A DNA stretch of 64,000 nucleotides from Fistularia commersonii (GCA_037954325.1 JBBMNZ010000017.1:12474001-12538000), one strand, 5' to 3'. Counted from the stretch's first letter, positions 23,436 to 35,860 are shown. Notes: generated by a model not told the origin, from the sequence alone. Made by a program: numbers and translations.

Positions 23436-23716
23436 TGGGGGGGGCAGGAACTGCTCAAACCAGAACAACTATGTTTGACCGTGCCTGGAGGGATGAGGTT
23501 ATCTAGACAGGATTATGTCCTGAAGTAAACCAGAAAGATCCATCACTCTACAGCTTTTTTTTTTTTTTTTTTTTAGGTTTAAATTGTTCTTACTTAATTG
23601 TTTTTTTTGATACACCTGGCTGATATGATAATTTAGATTATCATATTCCCAATAGGGATTAATAAAGTCATGTATCATATGTCATGTATCATATGTATCC
23701 TATCTCCAACCCCCAT

Positions 23717-23719
23717 AAA

Positions 23720-23757
<38 letters not shown>

Positions 23758-23830
23758 ATGTGTATAATGTGTATGTGTATATATATATGTATGTATATAA
23801 TACACATATATGTAAATGTATACATACATA
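23717..23830. repeat. AT/GT-rich simple repeat
   Basis: (AT)n runs at 23717-23758, then TGTATA-type repeats to about 23830. It is followed, near 23940-24050, by degenerate copies of the GAATGA/TGTATGTTT minisatellite. Confidence 0.85.
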
Positions 23831-24070
23831 CATAGCTACCAGTTTGTGTAGAGTGTGTTTGTGTGTTTCTGCTGTGATTGGAAGTTACAATGCGATTGAT
23901 AAAATAAAAGATGACATTTTTTTTCACCTCTAAATCGCCCAGGCGAGGGAATGAGCGGGTGTACATTTGTATGTTTCGATGGTAACTGCAAATGAATGGC
24001 TTTCTATACATGACATGCAAAAAACAGAGTGAAATGCTGTGATGAGTGTATGTTTATCTTCTCTCTTCAG

Positions 24071-24255
24071 GGATCCATCAGCTCCACAGGTCCAACTCTT
24101 AGATCCTCATGTCCTACATGTTGTTCTCTGGCGACATCTGTTGGCCGTGGAGGTCACTGGCAGGCGGCGTGGGTGTGGAAGATGGTCTGGTCTCCATCAG
24201 GTCCGTGCAAGTCCTTTCCTGCTCTGCTTGGATCCAGAGGTCAGCTGCCCTTGAG
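24071..24255 (+). other. Exon-like segment of unknown status
   Basis: This piece of about 185 bases follows a pyrimidine tract ending in TCTCTCTTCAG and ends in CTTGAG before GTGAGG, so both splice sites have good form. Two frames are open across most of it. The translations resemble no family I know. The phrase CTCTGGCGACATCTGTTGGCC looks like known dispersed-repeat text, so chance splice sites in a repeat are a real alternative. Confidence 0.25.
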
Positions 24256-24746
24256 GTGAGGGTGTGTGCTACAAGACAAATAACAATAAACAATAAAAAG
24301 AAAAATAAATGATATAATAAACATCAAACCGCATCTGTTAAAACTAAATAAAATAAAATAGACTTTCTTGTTTCTTACCCAGCATAACAGGGCAGAAAAC
24401 AATATGCAATAATATGCAATATTATGCAACAATATGCAATATATATATATACTATTCTTGTTTACCACTTTATCACTTGTATTGTTTTCATTGTGTCTTT
24501 TAAATCTCTATTTTTTGGTAAACATATTTATATGATGTTCTTGAGTGTCAAATGAGGGGCCTTAAATGTAATATATTCTAATTACTAATTTTATTATTAA
24601 AATAAGGATATAGATACAAATAAACAAAAGATGATGTACAAAGTATCCATAGCGTACCAAAAAAGGAAGAAATGCCTGGTGCAAAGAATGGTTACAGAAT
24701 GTTGCTTGTAAAAGTGATGTGGTAATAAGTAAGGTGTTCCTGTGAA

Positions 24747-24823
24747 TGTATAAATATAAATATAAATATAAATATTGATATAAATATAAATATAAATATG
24801 AATATAAATATAAATATGAATAT
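24747..24823. repeat. (ATAAAT)n hexanucleotide repeat
   Basis: Units of TATAAA/ATATAA with occasional G substitutions. It gives spurious Ile/Phe-rich frames on the minus strand. Confidence 0.9.
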
Positions 24824-26040
24824 TGTATGGATGAGAGTGGTTGGTAGAGATGTAGGTAGTGCTAAAAATATATTTTTTGTGATGCCTGCAAGCTGCATCA
24901 ATGCCGTTCAAAAAAAGTTTGTGTATTTATTCTGTTGTCGTGAATAACCTGGTTTTTGCCACATGCAGCATGCATGTTTTATCATTTCTCTTTCTTTTGA
25001 AAGCAAAGTTCTCTGTGGGAAAGCTGCCTTTTTTTAGCTACTATGTTGCTCACTATGAATAAACCAGAGAATCAGAGAACTCCTTGACCGTATTTTGATT
25101 GTGTGAAAAAAAGAGGTTCTTCAAAAATTCAAATTCAAATAAGCAATGAGGTCAGATTTCCATTCTTTGACACAATATATTATTGTGTCTTTCCACCACA
25201 GGAAGCAATATACGGGGAATTACGTCATCTTTGTGCAGTTTTATAGGCCCCGCTGTGTAATATACCGCTGCATTTATCTTCCGAATGCCTCTTTGCCGTT
25301 TATAATTCTCCAAACAATCGCTCTGCAACCATTAGAACCGGTTGCTTTGGCATTAAATGAGTTTCTTAACGCACGTTCTCTGCTTTACACTTGCAAAATA
25401 CTGACCCCGGTCATTACTTTGCACTGAGTTCGCCATCAATTAATAAACTTCAAGCAGAAGGTTTGTCTCCTAGATTTGGAATTGAAGAACCAACGTTGGG
25501 ATTCTTCAACCTGTAACTCTGTGTTCTGCTGTCATCCTGTGGAAAAACACGGTACTGCAGGAGCCAAAGCAGCCACCAAAACAGTCAGATAAATCTGATG
25601 ATCGCTGATGTTTACAGTTATTGCTGTTTGTGATAATAAAGCTAATGGCGATAATTAAAATGTCGCACATTTGTCTTTTAGCGGGCCGATCTGTGAATCA
25701 TAAGCCATCATCTCTAAAGATGGAGGATACGCAGAACATATCGTAGCAGGGTGTTGTAGTTAGTTGTGGCTCATTTGGACGTTGACCTCGATCACTCATC
25801 ATTTGAGAAGGTGATTCAGAGCATCTACAGAAGAGGGACTCGCTCGTTCCTCCAGGCGTGTTCCAGGCGTGTTCCGGGCGTGTTCCAGGCATGTCCTTCT
25901 CTTCTTCTTTCGTCTTCTTTCGAGAAGGTGGAAGCTGGTGGGTTCCTCTGAAAAAGGTGCTGGTGAACCACGTGGAAACACCTGTCCTCCTGTCAGGTCT
26001 CCTCCACTGTGGATGTTTAACACCAGCTGTTCTCCTTCTG
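24824..26040. other. Intergenic sequence with a candidate conserved block
   Basis: There is no gene. The 25140-25440 part is unique, high-complexity sequence without repeats and stands out from its surroundings. A GGCGTGTTCC motif is repeated three to four times at 25855-25892, forming a short direct repeat. Confidence 0.5.
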
Positions 26041-26047
26041 GGATATT

Positions 26048-26058
26048 ACACACACACA

Positions 26059-26102
<44 letters not shown>

Positions 26103-26182
26103 GCACTGCTCTTGTAATCACAAAAGCATTACCCCGACAAGGCCTCGGGGCAACAACACATACATTACACTGAAAGGCGTGT

Positions 26183-26243
<61 letters not shown>

Positions 26244-26383
26244 CACACAGAGTCGCAATGCAAGGCTTCTGCATGAGACAGCTACATGTTGCTGCTTAAT
26301 TATTCATATGCAGGATTTATGAACTGAGGTTAAGCTATATTTCATTAGTTACTCTACTCGCACGTGTGTGTGTGTGTGTGTGT

Positions 26384-26421
<38 letters not shown>

Positions 26422-26483
26422 ATAGAGGGAGCCGAAATTAATCAATAACATAGTTCAAAGACCTCATTTGGTGCTAGAGCAGC

Positions 26484-26521
<38 letters not shown>
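26048..26521. repeat. Cluster of four long CA/GT dinucleotide runs
   Basis: CA runs at 26048-26094 and 26187-26247 are followed by GT runs at 26364-26420 and 26486-26521. The first two and last two are complementary, so the arms could pair as an inverted repeat. A CGCGCGCG run borders the second CA run. Confidence 0.9.
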
Positions 26522-26522
<1 letters not shown>

Positions 26523-28605
26523 CTACAGTCAATGGACCTGATCCTGGCCTATTGACTACAGCCAGGAGGAGGTTGGTAACTGAACCGCGGCTTGGTGGCG
26601 GCGGGCAGACAGAGACGGTGCAGCCGAGTTGCGGTGGGCAAGGGGCAGAGGTGAGGGGTCAGGATTGTATGTCTGTCTAAGTGGACTAAGTGAATCGAAC
26701 CCCGGGACGTGTGACCTGCTGCCAGGCATGGGGTCGCCGACCCTGGGTGGAATCCTTTTCAGGCCGGCCGCAGGACGGGACAGTGGCGCGACATGCAATA
26801 TCACCAATATGAAGAAAGAAAACATTATAACACGGTGAAACCTTCACTCACTAGTGCATCAGTTTGGGAGTTTTTAGCTGTCGCTAAAAGATGGAGCCAG
26901 CGGGATGAGCGTCCGACACCCGCGTGGCCGCCGCTCTCCGTGAAGTGGCGTGTAAAGACGCCTAGGTAGCCCGGAGAAAATCAAGTAAAAACACAAGCAA
27001 GGTTTTGGACCCGTCCATCAAGAGATGCAGAAGCTGCTTAGATACGTTGTTGTGACGGACAGCATCCTCCGTTAGAAGGCAGGAGACGTTTACACGGATT
27101 CGCTACGGCGGGAACATCGGCGGACGAAGCGCCGAAAGACGCGTTCAAAGCCGGCTGGGGCTGGTTTGATGGTTTTAAAAGGAGGTGCGGCTTCAATCCG
27201 CCCATAAATGAACTTTAGACATAAAGTACATGTATGGCAAAGTTACATTTAGCAACAAATTGTAGCATTAAGTGTGTAGCCAGCGAGTTAAGCTAATGAT
27301 ACAGCACCAATGAAAAACTCCTCCGCCCATCTCCTCCACACTAAAACCATTTTCTCTTAACATTCAATTTTATAATATATTTTAAAGTACTTTTTTTATT
27401 TTGTATTTAAAAAGCAGTAACAAAACCAAGGGGGGTTGGAATGGATAAATTCATTTCAACGGGAATTTAAAGACGGATTAAACTCGTAAGTCAGGGTTTT
27501 ACCATATGCTTCCCCTCAGGCTTGCAAAGGCGCTGCATTATCTTCTTTGTTTCAGCCCTGCTGCCCTGTTACCTTCATGGAAAGCACCGGGTACTTAGAA
27601 TTCTATTTATACAGCTTGAACATGAATCAGTTAATTATATAGTGTGAAAATGAAGTTGTTGCAATCATTAAATTATATCCCTTCCAGCGATTAATTATCA
27701 TCCGCTCTTGCGTCCTCGAAACGCAGTTGCCCACAGGTAATTTCTTCAAAAATTCTTCCGCTGTAAACTAAATAAAACTAAACCCAGGAAAAGGGTTTTA
27801 GCCGCGACTAATATCATGGGTGACACACAGGGAGCAGCAGGTTACACCGTTAACCTCTTAGCTTCAATATTATGACACGCCAGCGTAATAGCGGCGACGA
27901 AACAAACCTTAATAAGACACACACAGTCGGCCAGCTATTAATGATAGCATTAGCCGAACGGCTCGGTTTCCACCCTCCGCTTTCTTCTCGCCCCAGCCCT
28001 GCGGCTTCGGTGTGGTCCACGCCCCCGCCCCCTCGCTTGTAGATCTAATTTTTGAAACACGATAGCTGAAACCTAGAAATCCCCGACAGATGATGAAGGT
28101 CAAGGGCTGCGGGTTCCCGTGCGAAAGCCGCCCGGGGTATCGGTGTCTCGCTGCTCGCGGCAGCGGCGGAGGCAGATGCTGCGGGTCACGGTGTCCACAA
28201 AAAGCTCGGGCCAAATATCAGCTGAAGATCCCAGTTGGATGTGATTATGGTCAGACACCATCTGAAATGTCTCCATGTGTCCCTTTGTTTTTTGGAATGG
28301 CAGAAATCCCTCCAACATGACTGTATTTGGAACTGCAAAAAGAAAAAAAAAAAGCACTTATTTCCAAGAAGTCACGGACTCAGGAAAGGTGGAAAAGGGT
28401 CTCAGCTCACATAGGAGGTCCTTGACGTACTTGGTCTTCCGTTTCTACTGTGCAACCTATGCAGGAACAACACAAAAGGACAGGAAAGTACAAATGGTGG
28501 AAGTTGACAAAGCTGAAATATGCCTTCACTGCACAGACGCCATACATCAGAATGAAGGATAGCGGCATAGATTTTTTTCCTTATCAATCCTTTTTATACT
28601 TTCAA
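26522..28605. other. Intergenic unique sequence
   Basis: No gene or clear element. The 27590-27760 part is AT-rich and unique with several ATTA cores. The 27950-28330 part is more GC-rich, but its frames encode nothing recognisable. Confidence 0.45.
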
Positions 28606-28666
28606 AATTTAATTTAATTTAATTTAATTTAATTTAATTTAATTTAATTTAATTTAATTTAATTTA
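28606..28666. repeat. (AATTT)12 pentanucleotide microsatellite
   Basis: Twelve near-perfect AATTT units, then a decayed TAAAT/AAATA border. Confidence 0.95.
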
Positions 28667-30078
28667 AATAAAATAAAATGAATCCAATTTAATTAAATTT
28701 TAATTAATTTTCTATTTTTGGAGAACAGTAGAATGGCAAGAACTACTGGCTGATGCAACTGGATCCTCACTCTCCTCAAAGCAGCCTTGAATTCGAACAG
28801 ACATGCACAAACACACTTGATATGTAGCGGGCAACGGTCCGGCTTCTCAGATCTGGCAAACGAGAGAAGATCCTCTGGAAGTCACTCCAGCTGTCGGTGA
28901 AGCGGTAGGATGTTATACTACACCGGGCGGCTGTGACGTTTCATCTGAATCACATAATTTGAAAATGCAGCACTGCTTTGGCATGAGGCGTTAGCCGCGC
29001 GAGTGCGTGAAGCCCATCCCGCTCTGCTGGAGGTGACGACAGAAGAACGGCGTCGGACTTCAGAGGAATAAATCATGAAGCTTCTGTGCGTGTAGGTGAG
29101 GCAGAGTTGAACCGTTCCACGGGAGTTACCGGTTACCAGAGGATCCACTTCTCATTTCCTTTTTGAGAAACGGGACCTCGTATTCCCTCGTCTGCGGCGC
29201 CGCGCATTTGATACCGAAGCGTTTGGTGTAACAAACGAGAGAGAGAGAAGACTCAAAACCAACACCGCTTCCTTTTCCTCCACCTGCACTTTGGCAGTCT
29301 CGTGTCACTCTTGGTACTTTTGAGGATTGTTCCTCCCACCCGTTTCCCGTCTCATCTTCCTTCCCTTTACCTTTTCAGCTCTCGCCTCCGCACGAATCCC
29401 TCCGCCCGACTCCATCACCCAGTTTCAAGTCGAAACACCGGATCCACGTATCCCGACCCGAGGCCCGGTGCCGGAGGACTATCAAAGCTACAACACCTAC
29501 AGTTGGGTCATATCTATTCATCACTCAATTGACTATTACCCTCCAAACTGACGATCTAAAGAGTGGAAAGAAGTCTCTTGAGAGTTGAAGTCAAATCAGG
29601 ACAGTTGTCTAATGACCCTTTCCGCGTGGAGGACTATAAGATGATCTCCAGAAATGATATTTTTGCAATATTATGCAAGTGAAAGAAGGTAGTCCTTTAA
29701 ATATGCATGCCAAAGTGACAACATCCAGAGTAGCTACATCTTCAGGTAGGGTGGGACTTGTTGGAGTGAAGCAACAAAGACCATTCCAGTGAAGCTGTTG
29801 GTCTCATCAGGTTTCAGTGAGATACAAGCGGGTGTCAACAGCTGAGACGCTTAGTGTTCAAACAGCGAAGTGACTCCACAGCAGCAACGACCGCGACAAC
29901 ATTCACATGAAGAGCAGGTCTGGGCCGCTCTCTTTAAGATCTCAGAAGCCCAACCTCCAACCTACCAGGAGCGAGCAATTGACAACAGCGGAGAGGAAAC
30001 ACCGAAGAAACCTCTGCCAGATCTCAGCACAATGGGGGAGGCTTTCAGCCTCGACCGGGAGTGTGATTGTGATTATTA
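28667..30078. other. Intergenic unique sequence
   Basis: No gene is called. At 29376-29550 a plus-strand frame follows a TACCTTTTCAG acceptor-like tract and ends in a stop. Its translation (QFQVETPDPRIPTRG, EDYQSYNTYSW) has a natural-looking composition but matches no family I know. Confidence 0.4.
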
Positions 30079-30724
30079 CAGTGGCGGGCTGTGCATTTCA
30101 CCCCTAGGCCTTCAGGGGTGCTCCTTCTTACTGTAACAGGCTTGCTAGCTTCGGAATTGTCTGACCTTTCTATATGATGTCAAGCTTTTCTTGAAAAGTC
30201 TGTCTCGAAAAGGGGTTTGACAATAAATATGCAACCACATCAATTTCTTGTCTTCCTTCAGCCATCATGGGTCGACAAATTCGGGTTTGTGCAGCTTGCT
30301 ACAGGTGTAGCATGCTAGCTCTTGCTAGTGCACTCTGACTATTCAATCAAAGGGTGTGTGACACACTGACGTTACTCTACTCTTCTAGAAGGCCTCGGTG
30401 TTGCAACTCAAAATCTGATTGGTTGAAGCAACACTTTCATCTACACTTATTTTTTGCGAGAGCGCCTAAGAGTATGCAGGCCTCCAGACAGATTTCTTTC
30501 ACTTTGACCCTGTCTGGCAACAAATAATGGCTGAAATGTGATTGGTTAAATGTTTTAATATGAGCATACATGTCTGGAAGCAGCAGAGCCAGGTAAAAAG
30601 CTATGACAGGAAGCTGACAGACCAAGTATTCATGGATAAAATATATAATTAAAATCAATCTGTGATTCACATATTTTTTTAGGCCAGCAGAGAAGGCCTT
30701 GCAGGCCTTGACAGCCCTCCACAG
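30079..30724. mobile_element. Candidate hAT-like non-autonomous DNA transposon
   Basis: The left end reads CAGTGGCGGGCTGTGCA. The right end is TTGACAGCCCTCCACAG, whose reverse complement matches the left end at about 13 of 17 positions. Flanking octamers GATTATTA (30071-30078) and ATTTATTA (30725-30732) agree at 6 of 8 positions, fitting the 8-bp target duplication of hAT elements. CAGTGG-type termini also fit. There is no transposase frame inside 646 bp. The imperfect ends make it old. Confidence 0.6.
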
Positions 30725-30732
30725 ATTTATTA

Positions 30733-31827
30733 CAACTAATATCGGTAGTGCTGACCGCACTATCATAGACTAGTAGCCTAAATGATGCCACTATAGTTAT
30801 AATATTCATAAAAGCCGTGCCCAGTGGGAACCTGGGACATGAGAACCCAAGGACTCCTGGAGAAGATGTGAGTCCACCATCATGCACCGATGAAGGTATG
30901 AGAGGGCAGAGTGTTGCTTGACGGGATAGCGCTCGGCAAGTACCAGAGGCTAGCTTAGCGCTAACTGCCTGTATCATAACTGCAATCCATTGGAGGCCCT
31001 CGACTGTCGAACTACAGAAATCACAATTTGCAGCCAAAGTGTCTCAACGCAGGTCCTCAGAGACAGAGGATCTTACAAACAGAACTTTGGTTCCACAGGC
31101 AGATGTTTGGGCCTCCGAGAGGTGTTACCCTAAGCCCCTTATCTCACTCGTCTTCTCTGGGATTTTTAAGAACTCAGAAAAGGCCTCCCACGTCTCTGGG
31201 CGATGAGGTGTGTGTGTGTTGTAGCGCAAGAGCCGGCGGCTTCTGTGTGGCGAGTCACCTCTTTTTATGAAATCACCATCACTCACTCTTTGCTGCAATT
31301 TGTTAAAAGAAAGATGGCTGTGTGCGTGTGTGTGTGTGTGTGTTGCCTTGGATGTCCTTGTACTGACTTTAATAAGGGACAAAGCCCTGTGGCCTATCCA
31401 TTAACACACACACACACTCACCAGATGTGGTGTTTGTGCAGGGGATGGTGGCCTTTACTGCGATAATTTATCTCAAATCTCCCCCCCTCTTATTTATATC
31501 TCCACCTCCTTAATCCCTCCGCCTTCCGGTTCCTCCATCAGTCACCCCGTCGCTGCTCTTATTCCCCCGCCTGCTTCGCTTCTGAATTCCGTTCGCCGTT
31601 CGTTCGAACGAGCCAAACTTGTGTGTTCTCTTCATAAATCTGGCGCTGTATCTGCGCCGATTGGACGGCCTGACAGACATCAGCAGATGTTCTCCGAGGA
31701 CCCAAACATCTGCTTTTCCCCCTTGAATCATCCTTCAGAGGCCGACGCCTCCGCTCTGCGCTCCGGGCCGCCGACCTGGGACGGATCACGAGACGGAACA
31801 GAAAAACAAAGCGAAAAAACAGGAATG
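30733..31827. other. Intergenic unique sequence
   Basis: It contains a small GT run near 31320-31342 and a CA patch near 31405-31416. A pyrimidine-rich stretch lies at 31480-31530. No gene seen. Confidence 0.45.
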
Positions 31828-31960
31828 CATTCATTCATTCATTCATTCATTCATTCATTCATTCATTCATTCATTCATTCATCATCTATGCTGCCTATCC
31901 TGCAGGGTCACCCTGGAAAAGCCAATCACAGTGTCTCATGTAGAGACATACAACTATTCA
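31828..31960 (-). mobile_element. SINE tail fragment with expanded (CATT)n
   Basis: A run of about thirteen CATT units (31828-31882) is followed by ATGCTGCCTATCCTGCAGGG, AGCCAATCACAGTG and TAGAGACATACAACTATTCA. These are the simple-repeat tail and adjacent body of the SINE family, in reverse orientation. Confidence 0.7.
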
Positions 31961-31984
31961 CAAGTCAGATAAATTTGCAATGTT

Positions 31985-32175
31985 TTTATTTTATGTATAT
32001 GAGGTAAATATGTAAACACGCTTTTAGATGATTCTCTGTACTTTTATACCCTCAGATTTTATTATTATTATTATTTTTTTAATAATTTTTTCATTGTCTC
32101 TTCTTGGTATGTTATGCTGCTGCCACCAAATAATTTCCCAATCCCGGGGTCAATAAAGTACATTTCATCATCTCA
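31985..32175 (+). mobile_element. LINE 3' UTR end
   Basis: T-rich untranslated sequence ends in CCCAATCCCGGGGTCAATAA, AGTACATTTC and ATC/TCA repeats. The GGGG(A)TCAATAAAG terminus is the same class as the minus-strand LINE at 20.0-20.6 kb. Confidence 0.6.
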
Positions 32176-32400
32176 TCTCAAGCATGCAGAATCCCAAGTT
32201 TTCCTCCAGACCTCCAACCTCAGCATCTCTCCACCCAGGGGATCTTCAATGTCCAAACCATCTCTAGAACATCTACCACATGCTTTCTTTCTGATAGATT
32301 CCTCCTTCCCGCTCCCAAAGAGGAACCTTTCAGCACCTTCATCGCTGACTCCTGTCTTCTTCTTGTTAATCTGTGAGAGTAAGTCTAGTCTCACCCAATG
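32176..32400 (-). mobile_element. Degraded LINE C-terminus (same family as 37.6-39.1 kb)
   Basis: Plus-strand text such as TTCCTCCAGACCTCCAACCT, GATAGATTCCTCC and CTCCCAAAGAGGAACC parallels the plus strand at 37678-37810. On the minus strand it is the remnant of the LINE C-terminal region. It is heavily decayed. Confidence 0.65.
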
Positions 32401-32661
32401 AAACATCATGACTGTGCAAAACTGGATAAATAGTTGAATGAAATAAAATTGGTTTTCGCGCTGGTGTTGAAACCCCTGTTAGTAACCACCTTCCTTCCTC
32501 CTGAGCCGAAAGGAGAGTTTGGCGGAAACCATGCTAACAGTCAAGGTGAGAAGATACAGGACGATTCTCCTGAAGATACAAAACCCCCAAATGCAGCAGA
32601 TAATTTCCGATGTGCGTGAAATAATGGATATCTAATTGCAGCCTCACGCAAGGTGATCACA

Positions 32662-32670
32662 CACACACGT

Positions 32671-32710
<40 letters not shown>

Positions 32711-32822
32711 TGTATGTTGTGAACTGAGGCATAACATGCAATTCCGTGAGAGCATACGGTTTATGATATGTAACAGGGCATTGATTTCTCATTGCAATCT
32801 TGATTATTGAAGGAAATGGATA

Positions 32823-32862
<40 letters not shown>

Positions 32863-33012
32863 TGTGCATGTCGCTGAAGGTGACGCTCTCTTCTTTCAAT
32901 AAATGTCTTCATAAAAGGTGCTTGTTTTCAATTGTAGCATTAAGGCGCCGTAATATGAGGGAAGGAAACTACCTGTGTGAAACGCACGATTGGTTGGCAC
33001 GTGAGCACACAC

Positions 33013-33048
<36 letters not shown>
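32662..33048. repeat. Three CA microsatellites in close succession
   Basis: Pure or nearly pure CA runs at 32662-32707, 32824-32860 and 33006-33048, separated by unique sequence. Confidence 0.93.
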
Positions 33049-33050
<2 letters not shown>

Positions 33051-33249
33051 ACCCCTGGGGTTCATTTTGGGATGACATTGTGAGTTTGAGCTGATGGCAG
33101 CTGCTTCTTTCTTTACGCTGTTGTTTTTTTTGCAGTATCTTCACCCCGGTGTTCCTCCGCGTCGGGGCACAAACAACCTTTTAGTGTCTACCAAGGATTT
33201 AGAGGATAGTTTTCACGTAAGCTTTTGAGACTGAATCCAGCAGCTACAC

Positions 33250-33355
33250 ACCGGATCAGCTTTGCCTCACAAGGCTCCCAGTTCCATTCCAGCAGGTGGG
33301 CTTCTCTGGGCGCGGGTTCCTCCACGTTTTCCACCCACGGATCCAAAAGACTCCT
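33250..33355 (+). mobile_element. SINE body fragment
   Basis: GCCTCACAAGGCTCCCAGTT, GGGCGCGGGTTCCTCCACGT and TTTCCACCCACGGATCCAAA keep the order of the SINE head in sense orientation with many substitutions. Confidence 0.4.
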
Positions 33356-33775
33356 CTGATCAATTGAAGATTTTAAAATTCCCCCTCAAGATCGAACTCT
33401 TGCGCGCGCCTCGCGCCAAGGAGATTTAGAAGGATGACCTACAAATACGGATCCTTATTGTACGGAAGCAAATGAGAAAATATTTCCCGGAAACCACCGA
33501 AAGCAGCGTCTCTGATGGGCACGTTTCCTGACATGGTGATCTAAGCCCTGCTTTCTGTCTAATGGCTCCGGAGGAGTGTCAATAGATCTCCGCCGGCGGT
33601 GATTGATAGGGTAGGACTTTGACTGCGTTAGCGCCATTATCAAGAATATATTCCTGCTGTAAAACAATCTTCCATTCCCACCATGATGAATTTCCTGCGG
33701 GAGCTTTTCCTGGAGGCTGGGTCAGCATCTATCTCATTAAGACGCCAGACGACACACACACACACACGTGCACAG

Positions 33776-33806
<31 letters not shown>

Positions 33807-35224
33807 AAATGATGCATTATTTGATAGCCTTTCTGTCTGCTCTCCGCCGCTATTTCATTTATCTACCCCGCGCTCGAGCGTCAAGCGTGCAAAACCGCGA
33901 ACGCGCCGAACAAAGTGAACAACACGAACGGCGGGCGGCGACCGCCTGACCTCAGCTGTTTTGACAGCTCCGACACACCAATCACAAAACGGAAGTACGG
34001 CGGTCCCTTTTTTTTTGCGGGTGAAGTCGCGAAAATTGATGTAGGTTACGCGGAAACTACTCTTACTTTAGAAGTTGCACTCTTTCCACAACGGTTAGCA
34101 TCTTAGCAGCAGTGCTGGGTATCTTTGAAGGTGCAGAACGTTTGAAATAAATCAAAAATTGATGATTCACACGAACGCAGGGTAACACTACAAATAGCCA
34201 CCATTCGTCCGTGTGAAACAGACGGGGCTGGATGCTGAATGGATGCCACGTATGGACGCTAGGAAGAGAATGATGCTAAGTCGCTAAAAGCTAATCAGAG
34301 CCAAGGATACAGAATACTGTTAGTCGCCACCCTAGAAAATGCGGAGATTACCATGAAAATAATTGAAATAATAAATACACACACAAAAAAAAAAAAAAAA
34401 TCCTGGAAAAACTTGTGTTACCACAAGAAGAGAATTATAAAAATAAATAATGTAAATTAGATTAAAAAAGTTAAAAATCGGCGATACAGTAAAGCTGTAC
34501 CTTCATAAGTATTTCTGTACAATCTTCCCTTTTTTCATTGGAGTTCATCGTGACAGTTAGTAAATAAATGGTTTTTATTAAAAGCAGTAAGTACGAGCTC
34601 GATCCTGGTCCGCTCCTGCAAGCAATCAACTAAATCTCAATACCGTAACCAGGGGAGACGGGAAATCTTTTTAAAATGAAGATTTATCTAAACAGTGCGA
34701 ATTACAATGGAAAGCGTGCAATGCTGCGGGAGTCACACATCTTATGCGCTATTGTTTGTCTTTTTTTGGTTTTAAACGTTTATTTTGTTATTACACGCCA
34801 TGTCTCCCGGTTAGCGGATGTAGCAGGGTTGAGAATATCGTTCCCAGTTTCTGTTTCTTTGAAATTGTGACTCGCGGCGCCATTATCCACACGGCGTCTG
34901 CTGGTCGGAAAGCCTGCAGCCGCTCATTTCACAAAATTAAATTTGTGGGTTTTATTGTGTCACAGGACGTGGCCTGAGACGCCTGTGTCGGGGGTCAGGT
35001 GGAGACAACTTAGCAGAAACATCCGTCTACTATACCTTTCACATCTAAATACCGTGACCCATTTTGGTGCCTCGCCCGAGGACACGCGGACCTTCCCATC
35101 AGCTCGGCGAGACGCCGAGGGGAGGATCGGAGATGAAGATGTGAAGGTTTCTCCTTGGGAGCGAGGAGGATGGAGAGTGAATCCATCAGAGATGTTCTGA
35201 AGTCAGACTTAGATGGAAAAAGAT
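33356..35224. other. Intergenic sequence with a CA microsatellite
   Basis: A CA run lies at 33784-33802 with a shorter one before it (33755-33767). Otherwise unique; the 33830-33980 part is CpG-richer. No gene recognised. Confidence 0.45.
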
Positions 35225-35330
35225 GCAGCCTTTCACCCTCTCATTCACACATCTGGGCGATGCAGGTGAACCTCCCGCACATGTTTGGACTTTGGGAGAA
35301 ACGTGGAGAACACGGAGGCACCGCCGTGTC
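35225..35330 (-). mobile_element. SINE body fragment
   Basis: CTTTCACCCTCTCATTCACA, GAACCTCCCGCACATGTTTG and GACTTTGGGAGAAACGTGGA follow the SINE consensus in reverse orientation. Confidence 0.65.
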
Positions 35331-35689
35331 TCCAACTCGTCACGTCTCGTTTTCTGATGAATATTGGGGTGTCGGTGCTCCTCTTCCTCCCCCGCGGCCT
35401 GGGAGCGGCCTGCGGCGTCCAGCTCCTCGCCGAGGTGCCACCGCGGAGAGCCAGGGATCCGAGGGGTTCGGCGGATGAATAATTTAGGCCGGTTAAGAAG
35501 CGATACAGAGGATGGAAGAAGGGAAGGGAGAACGAGCCCGGGGATCCAGATCAGATTCGTCTTTATCGTCGCGACACTTGTGAAAGTACGCGAAGCCCAG
35601 ATGCATCCTGGCTTCTGACCGGAGGAGCAAAGATGGGTGTGCAGGATACACGCCGAGAGACGCCGGAGGTACATCCAATATTAATACTA

Positions 35690-35860
35690 ACTGCTTTGCG
35701 CTGCTCTGTTCAGGGGCCACAGCCAATCACCTGCCTCCATCTATCTAACTTCCTGTCCTCTTCCCCTCCATCCCCGACCGCCTCTCCGGGATAGGCTCCG
35801 CCCCCTCCCCCTCGTGACCCCGATCGCAGGATAAGGGGGCAACAAATGAATGAATGAATC
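35690..35860 (+). mobile_element. SINE tail fragment with GAAT tail
   Basis: GGGCCACAGCCAATCACCTG leads to GGGATAGGCTCCGCCCCCTC, GTGACCCCGATCGCAGGATA and AATGAATGAATGAATCG, the sense-strand tail and GAAT terminus. A pyrimidine-rich insert lies in the middle. Confidence 0.7.

Noticed and set aside
25858..26322. 154-codon plus-strand frame with His-Thr repeats
   Set aside because: Most of it is CA microsatellite translation, as are similar His-Thr or Cys-Val frames throughout the window.
35186..35674. 162-codon minus-strand frame
   Set aside because: It crosses a SINE fragment and has random-like composition.
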